DNA from: Blautia sp.
GTDB lineage: Bacteria > Bacillota > Clostridia > Lachnospirales > Lachnospiraceae
Direction: 5' to 3'
Assembly: GCA_017420455.1 (NCBI GenBank)
Contig: JAFOJB010000280.1
Span: 1 to 14,271, forward strand
DNA length: 14,271 nt
How positions within the stretch are numbered: the first letter of the stretch is position 1; every line of letters begins with the position of its first letter. Shown piece after piece: positions 1 through 6,531 of the stretch. Position numbers and translations under genes: made by a program. The notes below the pieces were generated by a model. The model saw only the letters and a program-made list of their open reading frames with translations. It was not told the DNA's origin and searched no databases.

Positions 1-1084
1 CCTGGCTGGCTGAATCAATCCGAAGGGAGCTGATGACCACCTCCGCCGACATTCCCTCTGTCTGCAGGTTCTTCTCAAGACAGCTCTTCAGAAGCGGCTG
101 TATCGTGAGGTTGGGAATGAGGAAATCCTCCTCCCGGATCTCATATTTCACATGGATCCTTCCTTCAAAACAGAGCTCCAGAATTTCCAGATATCTTCTG
201 GCATGCGTAAGCTCCCTGGAGAAGAAGGCCAGCTCCTGTCCTTCATAGTTATGCATTTTTTCCCGAAGATAGACAGACAACGTCTCCAGATAATGCTTTG
301 CCTTTTCAGGCTCCTCCCGGCAGAGTATCCCGATCTTTTCCGTCACCATATGCAGAACCTCGGGAGACAGGGCTCCCAGAAGGGTCCTTTCCTGGAATTT
401 CAGAAGCTCTCTTTTTTGCACTGCCAGTCTTTCCCCATCCGCGACAAAGATCACAACATGGATGATCAGCAAAGCCAGCACAGTAAATGGCAGGCGAAGC
501 GAAAGACCGTCCGTCGAGCTATACAAGAACCTTGAAAGAAAAGTGACTGCAGGCAGGAGAAGAAACAGTAATGCTTCCGTTTTTCTCAGAGCTTTCCGAT
601 AACGGATCGTCAGGAAACAGTCGTAAAGAAAGATCAGGATGATGCAGAAACCCGACACCACATTTCCATATCGGGTATACTTGTATATGCCGCAGACCTT
701 CTGAAACACGCCGAAGGTCAGGGCAAACAGGATCCACAGAACGATGGTGATAAAACAGGTAGTATAACCGATCGTGATCCAGAGATCCTGGAAAGCTTCC
801 CGTTCCCGGATCACCTCTGCCAGGTAATGGATGTAAACTCCCAGAATCAGGAAATTCCCGGAATAGATCAGAATTTCCAGAAACACTCTCCAGTTTCCGA
901 TTTCCCCTATGGACAAATACTGAAGCACCGCATGACACAGAAGGATCAGGGCCGTGATGAACAGCATTCTCTGATAGCACTTCTCTTTTGCGTCGATCCT
1001 GATCTTCTTCAGGACGTGGCAGAACAGCAGGATCAGGATCAGGGTCAGGGAAAACAGGTCGAGGTAAATATTCAGTATATTCAT
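1..1084 (-). CDS. 7-TM sensor histidine kinase of the LytS/YesM (His_kinase) type, degenerate; 3' end cut off by window edge
   Basis: This frame is open from an ATG at 1084 to the window edge, giving 361 visible residues; the end of the catalytic domain lies outside. The ATG overlaps the TGA of the response regulator gene (ATGA), which indicates translational coupling and fixes the start. The N-terminal half has about seven hydrophobic segments (residues ~5-24, 40-58, 67-88, 101-126, 141-162, 171-188, 199-215), so it is an integral membrane sensor. From ~230 the sequence follows the His_kinase (PF06580) pattern, with PEKAKHYLETLSVYLREKM, a YLEILE segment, and IPNLTIQPLL before the N-box. However, the usual PHFLFN phospho-acceptor motif reads PEVLHM, with Glu242 in place of His. 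The N-box, usually QPLVENAIKHG, reads QPLLKSCLEKN, with Ser334 in place of Asn. It was probably a partner for the adjacent response regulator. Catalytic activity is doubtful. The topology and family are read by eye. Confidence 0.85.
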   Translation of the reverse strand, partial: MNILNIYLDLFSLTLILILLFCHVLKKIRIDAKEKCYQRMLFITALILLCHAVLQYLSIGEIGNWRVFLEILIYSGNFLILGVYIHYLAEVIREREAFQDLWITIGYTTCFITIVLWILFALTFGVFQKVCGIYKYTRYGNVVSGFCIILIFLYDCFLTIRYRKALRKTEALLFLLLPAVTFLSRFLYSSTDGLSLRLPFTVLALLIIHVVIFVADGERLAVQKRELLKFQERTLLGALSPEVLHMVTEKIGILCREEPEKAKHYLETLSVYLREKMHNYEGQELAFFSRELTHARRYLEILELCFEGRIHVKYEIREEDFLIPNLTIQPLLKSCLEKNLQTEGMSAEVVISSLRIDSASQ

Positions 1085-1890
1085 ACCTCTGTTTTCCCCC
1101 TGTCACTCTTATAGGCACAAAGCCATCCGTTTGTGATCTCGCCCCAGCTGTACTGCGTCATATATTCGCCGTGGTAGGCGTTCAGGGCATACGGCTTTCC
1201 CTCGATCCAGTCATAATAATCGCAGGAAATCTTATCCTTCAGTACGCCGATCTTTCCCCATTGCGTACTGAGGACTCCCTTCTGTCCGCATTCCTCCAAT
1301 GTCTCGATCAGGTCCCGTTTCAGGCGCTTCAGGTAGCTGGTCTTGGTGCTGTCCGCGTCTTCCCATAAAATGCCTTCCAGTTCCTTGTTGGAGCATAAAG
1401 CGCCCTGTCGGTCCACCAGCCAGGCGAAAAGCTCCTTTGTCTTGGAATACTGGAATCTCACCGGTTCCTTACCGCAGAAAACTTCGAAATTCCCGAATGT
1501 GTGCACATTCAGGGTATCCTGACGGTATTCCGGCACAGGCCGGCGGAGATTATCCAGTTCGTAGAGCACATCTTCCTTTGTCACCGGCTTCAGAATGTAA
1601 CCGCTGGCGTGCATCTTCATCGCTTCTCCGGTATACTGGCTGTAGCTGGTCGTGAAAATGATATTCATCTGAGGGTTCACGCTCTTCAGCCGCTTTGCCA
1701 GCTCTACCCCTGTATATTCCGGCATTTCAATGTCCAGGAAGGCGATATCCACCTTATGGTCCTGTGCGTACTCCAGGGCACCGGAGGGCTGTCTGAAGCT
1801 TTCGATTTCTCCGTCCTTTACAACACTCCGGATGGTATTCACGATGCCTTCCAGAATGATCTCTTCATCATCCACTACAATGATCTGCAT
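1081..1890 (-). CDS. Response regulator: receiver domain plus SARP-like winged-helix DNA-binding domain
   Basis: The 269-residue protein starts with a CheY-like receiver domain (residues 1-~118). The acidic pair D7/D8, phospho-acceptor D53 (FLDIEMP), T80 and K101 (ILKP) are all present, so it should be phosphorylatable. Residues ~126-225 match an OmpR/SARP-type winged helix (start VHTFGNFEVFCG, then KTKELFAWLVDRQGALCSNKELEGILW). The end (YHGEYMTQYSWGEITNGWL) resembles the beginning of a bacterial transcriptional activator (BTAD) domain that is cut short, a form I know from Clostridia. It is a cytoplasmic transcription factor whose targets cannot be told from here. The ATG at 1890 has GGGAG about 7 bases upstream. 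It lies 56 bp after the unknown gene and overlaps the sensor kinase start by 4 bp, so it forms a pair with that kinase and belongs to the same operon as the Ser/Thr kinase and phosphatase. Confidence 0.94.
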   Translation of the reverse strand: MQIIVVDDEEIILEGIVNTIRSVVKDGEIESFRQPSGALEYAQDHKVDIAFLDIEMPEYTGVELAKRLKSVNPQMNIIFTTSYSQYTGEAMKMHASGYILKPVTKEDVLYELDNLRRPVPEYRQDTLNVHTFGNFEVFCGKEPVRFQYSKTKELFAWLVDRQGALCSNKELEGILWEDADSTKTSYLKRLKRDLIETLEECGQKGVLSTQWGKIGVLKDKISCDYYDWIEGKPYALNAYHGEYMTQYSWGEITNGWLCAYKSDRGKTEV

Positions 1891-1946
1891 TTTGGTACTC
1901 CCGTCACTGCCTCTAAGGAACTTTCCATAAATACCCTTTACAGCTC

Positions 1947-3170
1947 CTAATCCTGCGGTTCCTCAGCCTCTTCGTAAGACATCTCCCATATTTCGGAAAA
2001 TACCGCGAGAGGGCAGTCCGTTAAAAGGCACATCAAAACAAAGCACTCATAGGGGTTTACAATATAAATTTCTCCCATGCCGCATCTCTCCAGGATTTTC
2101 TGGATCTCCTGCAGAAAGGTATGATACCGGTTGAAGGGATCCTCTTCGGAAAGCTCCTGGGAGATGATAAAAAACTCCAGTGTGATCAGGTCAAACCGTT
2201 CCACCGGAAATTTATGGTTCAGAATGTTCGTGATGCGCTGCCTGCTGAACCTCTTCTGGCTGAAATGCCTGGAAAGGATGGAGGCAGACATTTTCTTCAG
2301 GTTGCCCATGCTGTTGATGGGAATCCCGCTGCAGATCACCTTTTCCATGTCGGAGGGAGTAATGTTCTCCGCTGTCCAGACCCTGTCGTTCCTTTTTTCT
2401 TCCTCATCGTGCTGGTACATGGCTGCCACGATCTGGCGGCTGTGATCATAAAGCCTGATAAATTCCTGGAATGCCCGGCTTTTTTCGGAACGTGGATCCT
2501 CATAGCCTCCCTTCAGAAAGGAGAGCATCAGGAACAGCTCCTCCCTGGTTTCCGGGTTCTTCCCGGTGAACACCTCTCCGTCCTTCTTTTTCAGGGGCAC
2601 GATCTTCTGATACTGCTCCTTCAGCGCCTCTGCTTCCGCATAACCCAGATGATTGTAGTAACAGTACCAGTAGATGACCTCCTCGGGATTGTGGAAATCG
2701 AAGTCCTGTTCCCGCAGCACCCTGGTCAGGAAATCTGAAACATCCTCAACGCTCATGCGCAGCCCGAAGCCCAGCAAAAATACGGTCTCTCTTTTTACCG
2801 AGGCCTGGACCAGCCAGTTGTTCACCAGGGATGAGAGCTTCGTGCTGGTAGGACTCATGGATTTTGGCGTGCAGGTTTCCCGGAAGGATTCCAGCACGAT
2901 ATCCCGGTAGATGTCCTGTGTCACTTCGCTGTAGGGTTCTTCCAGCTCCGAACGCTCATAAATGTATCGTTTCAGATGATCCCCAAAGGAGACCAGCTCC
3001 ATCTCTTTATATAAATAATGAAAAATGACATCCGCGTCTTCGTCTTCAAAGCTGTCCAGGCTTACCACCTGTCGGAAGCGCTGCGCTGCCTTTCTTGTAA
3101 ATTCGAAATCTTTTACGGTATCAAAGGTGACGGCCTGTTCGAAATCCAGGTCCTGCATGCGGTTTTTCAT
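1947..3170 (-). CDS. Conserved-looking protein of unknown function in a kinase/phosphatase operon
   Basis: I recognise no named domain in this 407-residue protein. It has no signal peptide and no clear membrane segment, is rich in charged and amphipathic helices, and is probably cytoplasmic. Two parts look structured. Residues ~110-180 contain a segment (KRETVFLLGFGLRMSVEDV, then SDFLTRVLREQDFDFHNPEE and YWYCYYNHLGYAEAEAL) reminiscent of the helical half of XRE/HTH-like or repeat-helix proteins. Residues ~309-400 form a second block containing RFDLITLEFFIISQE, ERCGMGEIYIVNPYECF and IWEMSYEE. A linker at ~190-270 is charged. The ATG at 3170 is preceded by a strong AGGGGGAG site, which begins right after the phosphatase stop (13-bp gap), so it is translated with the phosphatase. 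Its place between the PP2C gene and the response regulator suggests a substrate, adaptor or effector of the Ser/Thr phosphorylation module; this is inference from context only. Confidence 0.88.
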   Translation of the reverse strand: MKNRMQDLDFEQAVTFDTVKDFEFTRKAAQRFRQVVSLDSFEDEDADVIFHYLYKEMELVSFGDHLKRYIYERSELEEPYSEVTQDIYRDIVLESFRETCTPKSMSPTSTKLSSLVNNWLVQASVKRETVFLLGFGLRMSVEDVSDFLTRVLREQDFDFHNPEEVIYWYCYYNHLGYAEAEALKEQYQKIVPLKKKDGEVFTGKNPETREELFLMLSFLKGGYEDPRSEKSRAFQEFIRLYDHSRQIVAAMYQHDEEEKRNDRVWTAENITPSDMEKVICSGIPINSMGNLKKMSASILSRHFSQKRFSRQRITNILNHKFPVERFDLITLEFFIISQELSEEDPFNRYHTFLQEIQKILERCGMGEIYIVNPYECFVLMCLLTDCPLAVFSEIWEMSYEEAEEPQD

Positions 3171-3183
3171 AATGCTCCCCCTG

Positions 3184-3975
3184 TCACCGCCAGAATCTCA
3201 GGCGGGAAAAAAGGCTTTTTTGTGGATATCGGCATACAATAGCTGTGATATTATCTCTTCCACCGGCCGTCAAAGCTGAATCGAGGATCTTTTCTACAGC
3301 CTCCTCCGGTTCCGGACAGGAAAGAAGAATATCCAGCAGCTCCTCGTCCGACACCATGTCTGTCACTCCATCGGAGCATAGCAGAAAGGTATCAAGGCTC
3401 CTGGGAGTAAGGGTGACCAGAGAAGGATCCAGTTCCTCGTCCGGCTCCATCATTCCCAGGTACTGAAGCAGAGGTCCCTTTCCTCCGATTTCCCTGCTGT
3501 ACACGTGGTCTGTGGAAATCTGGCGGAAGTCGTCCTCTGACAGATGGTACAGACGGCTGTCTCCCAGGTTTCCTGCATACGCCCTGTTCCCGGCAAATAC
3601 CAGAAATACGGTGGTGGAACCCATGGTACGGACATGGTTTTCTACGGCGTAATGAACGACCTGCTGGTTCATGCGCCTGCAAAGCTCTGACAGGGCCTGC
3701 GGATATTCCTTTTTCAAGGCTTCCTCTTCCCGGAAAAAACGTCCGAATTCGGACGCCGACAGATAGGAAGCCTGTTCTCCGCAGCTTTCTCCTCCCATTC
3801 CATCCATCACAGCGAATACCGGAAAATCGGACAGAGCTATGTCTCCGGACCTCACGCCTCCCGTTCCGGTGTTTTCCGCCGGCAGACAAAAACCGTCACA
3901 CCAGAGGTTATCCTCATTGTTGATTCGTTTTTTTCCGATATGAGATGCATACGCAAATCTGATCATGTCTGTCAT
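3184..3975 (-). CDS. PP2C-family (PPM) serine/threonine protein phosphatase
   Basis: This is a metal-dependent phosphatase that removes phosphate from Ser/Thr residues, the expected antagonist of the kinase encoded just upstream. Read from the ATG at 3975 (263 residues), it carries the full PPM motif set: RINNEDN (E21, D22), MDGMGG (D58), GSTT (~119-122), GNLGDSR (D139), SDGVTD (D202) and GGRDNITAI (D241). All the metal-binding Asp residues expected of the family are present, so it should be active. No membrane segment is seen; the C-terminus ends in a short basic stretch (SLFSRLRFWR). Start choice: GGTGGG sits 7 bases before the ATG at 3975, 4 bp after the kinase stop codon. A GTG at 3987 (overlapping the kinase gene by 8 bp) and an ATG at 3966 are alternatives with weaker sites. 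It is translationally linked with the kinase gene upstream and the unknown gene downstream. Confidence 0.96.
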   Translation of the reverse strand: MTDMIRFAYASHIGKKRINNEDNLWCDGFCLPAENTGTGGVRSGDIALSDFPVFAVMDGMGGESCGEQASYLSASEFGRFFREEEALKKEYPQALSELCRRMNQQVVHYAVENHVRTMGSTTVFLVFAGNRAYAGNLGDSRLYHLSEDDFRQISTDHVYSREIGGKGPLLQYLGMMEPDEELDPSLVTLTPRSLDTFLLCSDGVTDMVSDEELLDILLSCPEPEEAVEKILDSALTAGGRDNITAIVCRYPQKSLFSRLRFWR

Positions 3976-3979
3976 GTCT

Positions 3980-6199
3980 TTACCCACCCAGCTGTTCTAT
4001 AGCCTTCAGCCAGTACTTGTCTCCCCGCTGCTCATATTCCGGGTCATCATAGTCATTATCATGGCAGATTCCCTGCTCATCGATCCAGCGGATCATCATA
4101 CCATCCCTGTAATAGTACATATCCTTCTTGTCTCCTATCCATATATACGCAAAGAACAGGGAGTTATCCCAGTAAAAGTACTCTTCATACTCGCCGTCTT
4201 CGGAACGCTTTGGATAGACCAGAACCTTCCGGAGCGCTCCATCCTTATCATAATACCGGAGTATTTCCCCTTCCTCCCCGGCCTCGGTGAAAGCACCCTC
4301 TTCCAGTTCGTTTACAATGGCAGTTGCCTCCCGGCTGATGCCTTCTATGGAGGCTGTGAAATCCTCTCCCGCGTTGTCTGACGGAAGCGTCCTCTGGTCT
4401 TCCAGAGATACCAGAAGGCTCTGAGTCTGTTTCCGGACGCTGTCTTCGATCATGTTTTTCATGACCAGGGTCGTGATCAGGCCTACTGCTGTCCCCACCA
4501 GCAGGATCAGGGCAATCCAGGGAAGCGCGTTTTTCATTCTCTGGTTCTTTCTCCGCCGTGCTCTCTCCCGGGCAATCCTCTCCCTGTCAATGGGCCTGTC
4601 GTCCCGGATGTCCCTCCCGGAAGCCACTTTTTTCCCGGCCCCGCTATAAGAACCGGCCCCGGTACGTGCATCAGCGCTGCCTTTGCCGCTGCTGTTGCCG
4701 GTACCCGTACCAGTGAACCGCCGTTTTGCCTCCGTTCCGTTATGCTCTCTTTCCGCCTCCGGCCAGGCGGGCTTTCCATCTGCCTCCTGCCTGATGCGCT
4801 TTCCATCTGCCTCCTGCCTTGCAGGCTGCCCTTTTCCTTCTGACCCGGTAAACTGCCCTTCCGGCTCTTTTCCGGCGGGTTTTCTTTTTGCTGCCGCGGC
4901 GCTGCGCTGCCCTTCTGACTCTGTTCCGGCGGGGTTCCCTTTATTCTCCTGTCCGGTGAGCTGCCTTTTTGCTTCTGTTCCGGTTTCTTCCCTCTTTCCC
5001 GTTTCCGGTACATGGCTGCGGTCCTGCTGCCCGGATGTGTTTTTCCCGGTTTCCGGCAATGGATATTGCAGTCCGTGGGCATTCTGGGCCGCGCTGCCGG
5101 ACCGGGAATTCCTGCCAGGCTCGTCCTTCTTCATAAACCCGGCTTCCTTCTGGGAAAAAATACTGGCTGGCTGTTCCTGGTCCGTATTCCTGGAACTCTT
5201 TTCCTCCCAGGGCGTCGTGATGGTTTTTTCCGGTGGCTCTATATAGGGGGCAAAGCCAAACAGGATGCCTTCCTCTTCCAGCAGACGCTTTTCCTTTAAC
5301 CGTTCCAGATCCCTTCTGAACTGGGCGGGTGTCCAGTATCTGTTTACTGCGGAATAGGAGCAGGCCTTCAGGAGGATCTCTGACAGTTCTCTGGAGGCAT
5401 CTGCCGGAGCAGGAAGGGGTTCCCCTGCCATACGGTGCATCAGGGCGTTTTCCTTATCCCGGTAGGTGATGAGCTGTTTCTCCAGGCTGATAAAGGGCAG
5501 CCGGTTATGGTTCATCAGACGGTACAGGACAATACCCAGTGAGTAGAGATCCGCCCTGCCATCGTAGGGCTCTCCCCGGTACATCTCCGGCGCCATGTAG
5601 CTGTACGTTCCTTTTTTCGACAAGGCGCTGACCGACTTTTCCATCTCTCTGGCGATACCGAAATCTCCCAGCTTGAAATCACCGAACCGGGAAACAAAGA
5701 TATTCTCCGGTTTTATATCGCGGTGTATGATATTCAGCCTGCCGCAGTACTCCAGGGCCTTGCAGAGGTCGATCCCAAGCCGGATGACCTCCTCCTCGGA
5801 GAGACTTCTTTCCGTACAGTAATCCGTAAAGGTGGTAAGGTATTCCATCCGAATGAAAATATCCCAGCCGATCTCATCCAGATATTCGGTTACCTTGAAA
5901 TCCTCTACGGCAACAACATGGGAATTTCCGCGGAAATATTCCATGGTGCTGATTTCCTGGATGCAGTCTTCCATGAGCGTTTCGAAATATTCTCTGGCAG
6001 ATTTTTCGTCTCCGGTCTCGGAACGTACGCTCTGCAGTTCTTCCCTGCTGGAAGGAATCGATATGATCTTGATGGCAGAGTAAAAGGAATGGCCATGCTC
6101 TGTCCGTTCTGCCTTATACACAGAACCAGACGCCCCTTCTCCGGTCTTTTCTATGATCTTCCATTCCGGCCATGGGGAAATAGGCAATTCTCTGTCCAT
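3980..6199 (-). CDS. Membrane-bound Hanks-type serine/threonine protein kinase without PASTA domains
   Basis: The cytoplasmic kinase domain (residues ~13-300) has every key element: Gly-rich loop GEGASGSVYKA (20-30), AIK with K44, probable alpha-C Glu82, HRDIKPEN (D161, N166), LGDFGIA (D179), and GTYSYMAPE (E205), with Ser/Thr residues in the activation loop. A long Gly/Glu/Lys/Arg-rich linker (~325-556) follows and contains ten exact-period 9-residue repeats at 406-495. A basic stretch (RERARRRKNQRMK) precedes one transmembrane helix at ~557-580, giving cytoplasmic-in topology. About 159 residues then lie outside the membrane, ending in a module with YYYRDGMMIRWIDEQG. This is not PASTA, so the signal sensed probably differs from the peptidoglycan/lipid II ligands of PrkC. 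The ATG at 6199 has AGGAGG 7 bases upstream. It is the first gene of the operon and abuts the PP2C gene. Kinase activity is expected; substrate and ligand are unknown. Confidence 0.96.
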   Translation of the reverse strand: MDRELPISPWPEWKIIEKTGEGASGSVYKAERTEHGHSFYSAIKIISIPSSREELQSVRSETGDEKSAREYFETLMEDCIQEISTMEYFRGNSHVVAVEDFKVTEYLDEIGWDIFIRMEYLTTFTDYCTERSLSEEEVIRLGIDLCKALEYCGRLNIIHRDIKPENIFVSRFGDFKLGDFGIAREMEKSVSALSKKGTYSYMAPEMYRGEPYDGRADLYSLGIVLYRLMNHNRLPFISLEKQLITYRDKENALMHRMAGEPLPAPADASRELSEILLKACSYSAVNRYWTPAQFRRDLERLKEKRLLEEEGILFGFAPYIEPPEKTITTPWEEKSSRNTDQEQPASIFSQKEAGFMKKDEPGRNSRSGSAAQNAHGLQYPLPETGKNTSGQQDRSHVPETGKREETGTEAKRQLTGQENKGNPAGTESEGQRSAAAAKRKPAGKEPEGQFTGSEGKGQPARQEADGKRIRQEADGKPAWPEAEREHNGTEAKRRFTGTGTGNSSGKGSADARTGAGSYSGAGKKVASGRDIRDDRPIDRERIARERARRRKNQRMKNALPWIALILLVGTAVGLITTLVMKNMIEDSVRKQTQSLLVSLEDQRTLPSDNAGEDFTASIEGISREATAIVNELEEGAFTEAGEEGEILRYYDKDGALRKVLVYPKRSEDGEYEEYFYWDNSLFFAYIWIGDKKDMYYYRDGMMIRWIDEQGICHDNDYDDPEYEQRGDKYWLKAIEQLGG
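4715..4984 (-). repeat. 27-bp tandem repeat (ten units) within the Ser/Thr kinase linker
   Basis: Read as protein, kinase residues 406-495 divide without a gap into ten 9-residue units of the rough form [T/A]-[G/R]-x-E-x-[K/E/D]-G-[Q/K]-x: TGTEAKRQL, TGQENKGNP, AGTESEGQR, SAAAAKRKP, AGKEPEGQF, TGSEGKGQP, ARQEADGKR, IRQEADGKP, AWPEAEREH, NGTEAKRRF. At the DNA level the best-kept neighbours share a 22-bp exact match on the + strand (4771-4792 and 4798-4819, 27 bp apart). The other units are diverged. The whole array is in frame, so gain or loss of units would lengthen or shorten the disordered linker without breaking the kinase. Confidence 0.85.
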
Positions 6200-6206
6200 A
6201 TCGGCT

Positions 6207-6212
6207 CCTCCT
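6207..6212 (-). promoter_or_regulatory. Shine-Dalgarno site of the Ser/Thr kinase gene
   Basis: AGGAGG (inside AAAGGAGGAG) lies 7 bases upstream of the ATG at 6199. It is the strongest ribosome binding site in the signalling operon and supports this start. Confidence 0.9.
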
Positions 6213-6258
6213 TTCTGTAAGCGGTTCCTGCAGCATCCCGCTGCACTGCTTTATCTTA

Positions 6259-6289
6259 AGTATACCACGGTTTATCTGAAACCTGTAAT
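6259..6289 (-). promoter_or_regulatory. Candidate proximal promoter of the kinase operon
   Basis: On the minus strand TGG-TATACT (6259-6267) is an extended -10 element (TGn plus 5 of 6 bases of TATAAT). A weak -35 match, ATTACA, lies at 6284-6289 with a 19-bp spacer; an extended -10 can work with a poor -35. Transcription would begin near 6252, leaving a leader of about 50 bases. It is read by eye and not tested. Confidence 0.5.
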
Positions 6290-6326
6290 TCTTTTATGTC
6301 TGTGTTTACAGCCCTCAGCCGGTGGG

Positions 6327-6364
6327 GCTGTGAACTGTAAGGCTTCACCTGCTGTGAACTGTAA
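6327..6364 (-). repeat. Two 14-bp direct repeats (TTACAGTTCACAGC) upstream of the kinase promoter
   Basis: On the minus strand TTACAGTTCACAGC occurs exactly at 6364-6351 and again at 6340-6327, with start points 24 bp apart. The TTACAG half appears again in the loop of the neighbouring hairpin (6383-6388) and in the candidate -35 region (6283-6288). Same-strand paired repeats just upstream of a promoter are typical of activator sites. The ACAGTTCAC core resembles direct-repeat sites of LytTR-type regulators, but the spacing is a little larger than the usual 21-22 bp. Confidence 0.55.
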
Positions 6365-6372
6365 CGGTCTGT

Positions 6373-6399
6373 GTCCGGCATTCTGTAACAATACCGGAC
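6373..6399 (-). other. Hairpin in the kinase operon upstream region (10-bp stem, 7-base loop)
   Basis: Bases 6373-6382 pair with 6390-6399 around a 7-base loop at 6383-6389. In minus-strand RNA all ten pairs form, one as a G-U wobble; on the plus strand that pair is a mismatch, so the structure favours the minus transcript. The bases after it are not U-rich, so it is not a simple terminator. Confidence 0.55.
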
Positions 6400-6451
6400 T
6401 TTGACTATGAACCTGCCTCTCCGGCTTACCAGATCTATCTTACCGTCTTTC

Positions 6452-6480
6452 ATACTATCATCTGCGCCGTATAATTGCAA
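6452..6480 (-). promoter_or_regulatory. Candidate distal promoter of the kinase operon
   Basis: On the minus strand TTGCAA (6475-6480) and TAGTAT (6452-6457) are spaced by 17 bp, each matching 4 of 6 consensus bases. If used, it starts just below the rpoC terminator and makes a structured leader of roughly 245 bases. This is a weak call. Confidence 0.3.
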
Positions 6481-6488
6481 TGTACCGG

Positions 6489-6531
6489 AAAAGAAATGAA
6501 AACGCCTGACCGGCAATGCACCGGTCAGGCG
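6489..6531 (-). terminator. Intrinsic terminator of the rpoBC operon
   Basis: A perfect 11-bp GC-rich stem, CGCCTGACCGG at 6503-6513 paired with 6521-6531, has a 7-base loop. On the minus strand it is followed directly by TTTTCATTTCTTTT (6502-6489). It begins about 48 bp after the rpoC stop codon. This separates rpoBC from the signalling genes, although some read-through cannot be excluded. Confidence 0.88.

Noticed and set aside
519..1118. 199-codon minus-strand frame overlapping the sensor kinase
   Set aside because: It is out of frame with the 7-TM sensor kinase and rich in Pro/Asp/Arg low-complexity sequence. The sensor kinase frame has membrane helices, a family match and the ATGA start.
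1875..1928. 17-codon minus-strand frame overlapping the response regulator start, with AAAGGG 5 bases upstream
   Set aside because: It is very short and could be a coupling leader peptide, but there is nothing else to support it.
4534..5246. Open frames on both strands across the kinase linker (182 and 187 codons)
   Set aside because: The 27-bp repeat keeps all frames open, so these are repeat shadows. The kinase frame continues from a clear kinase domain into a membrane helix.
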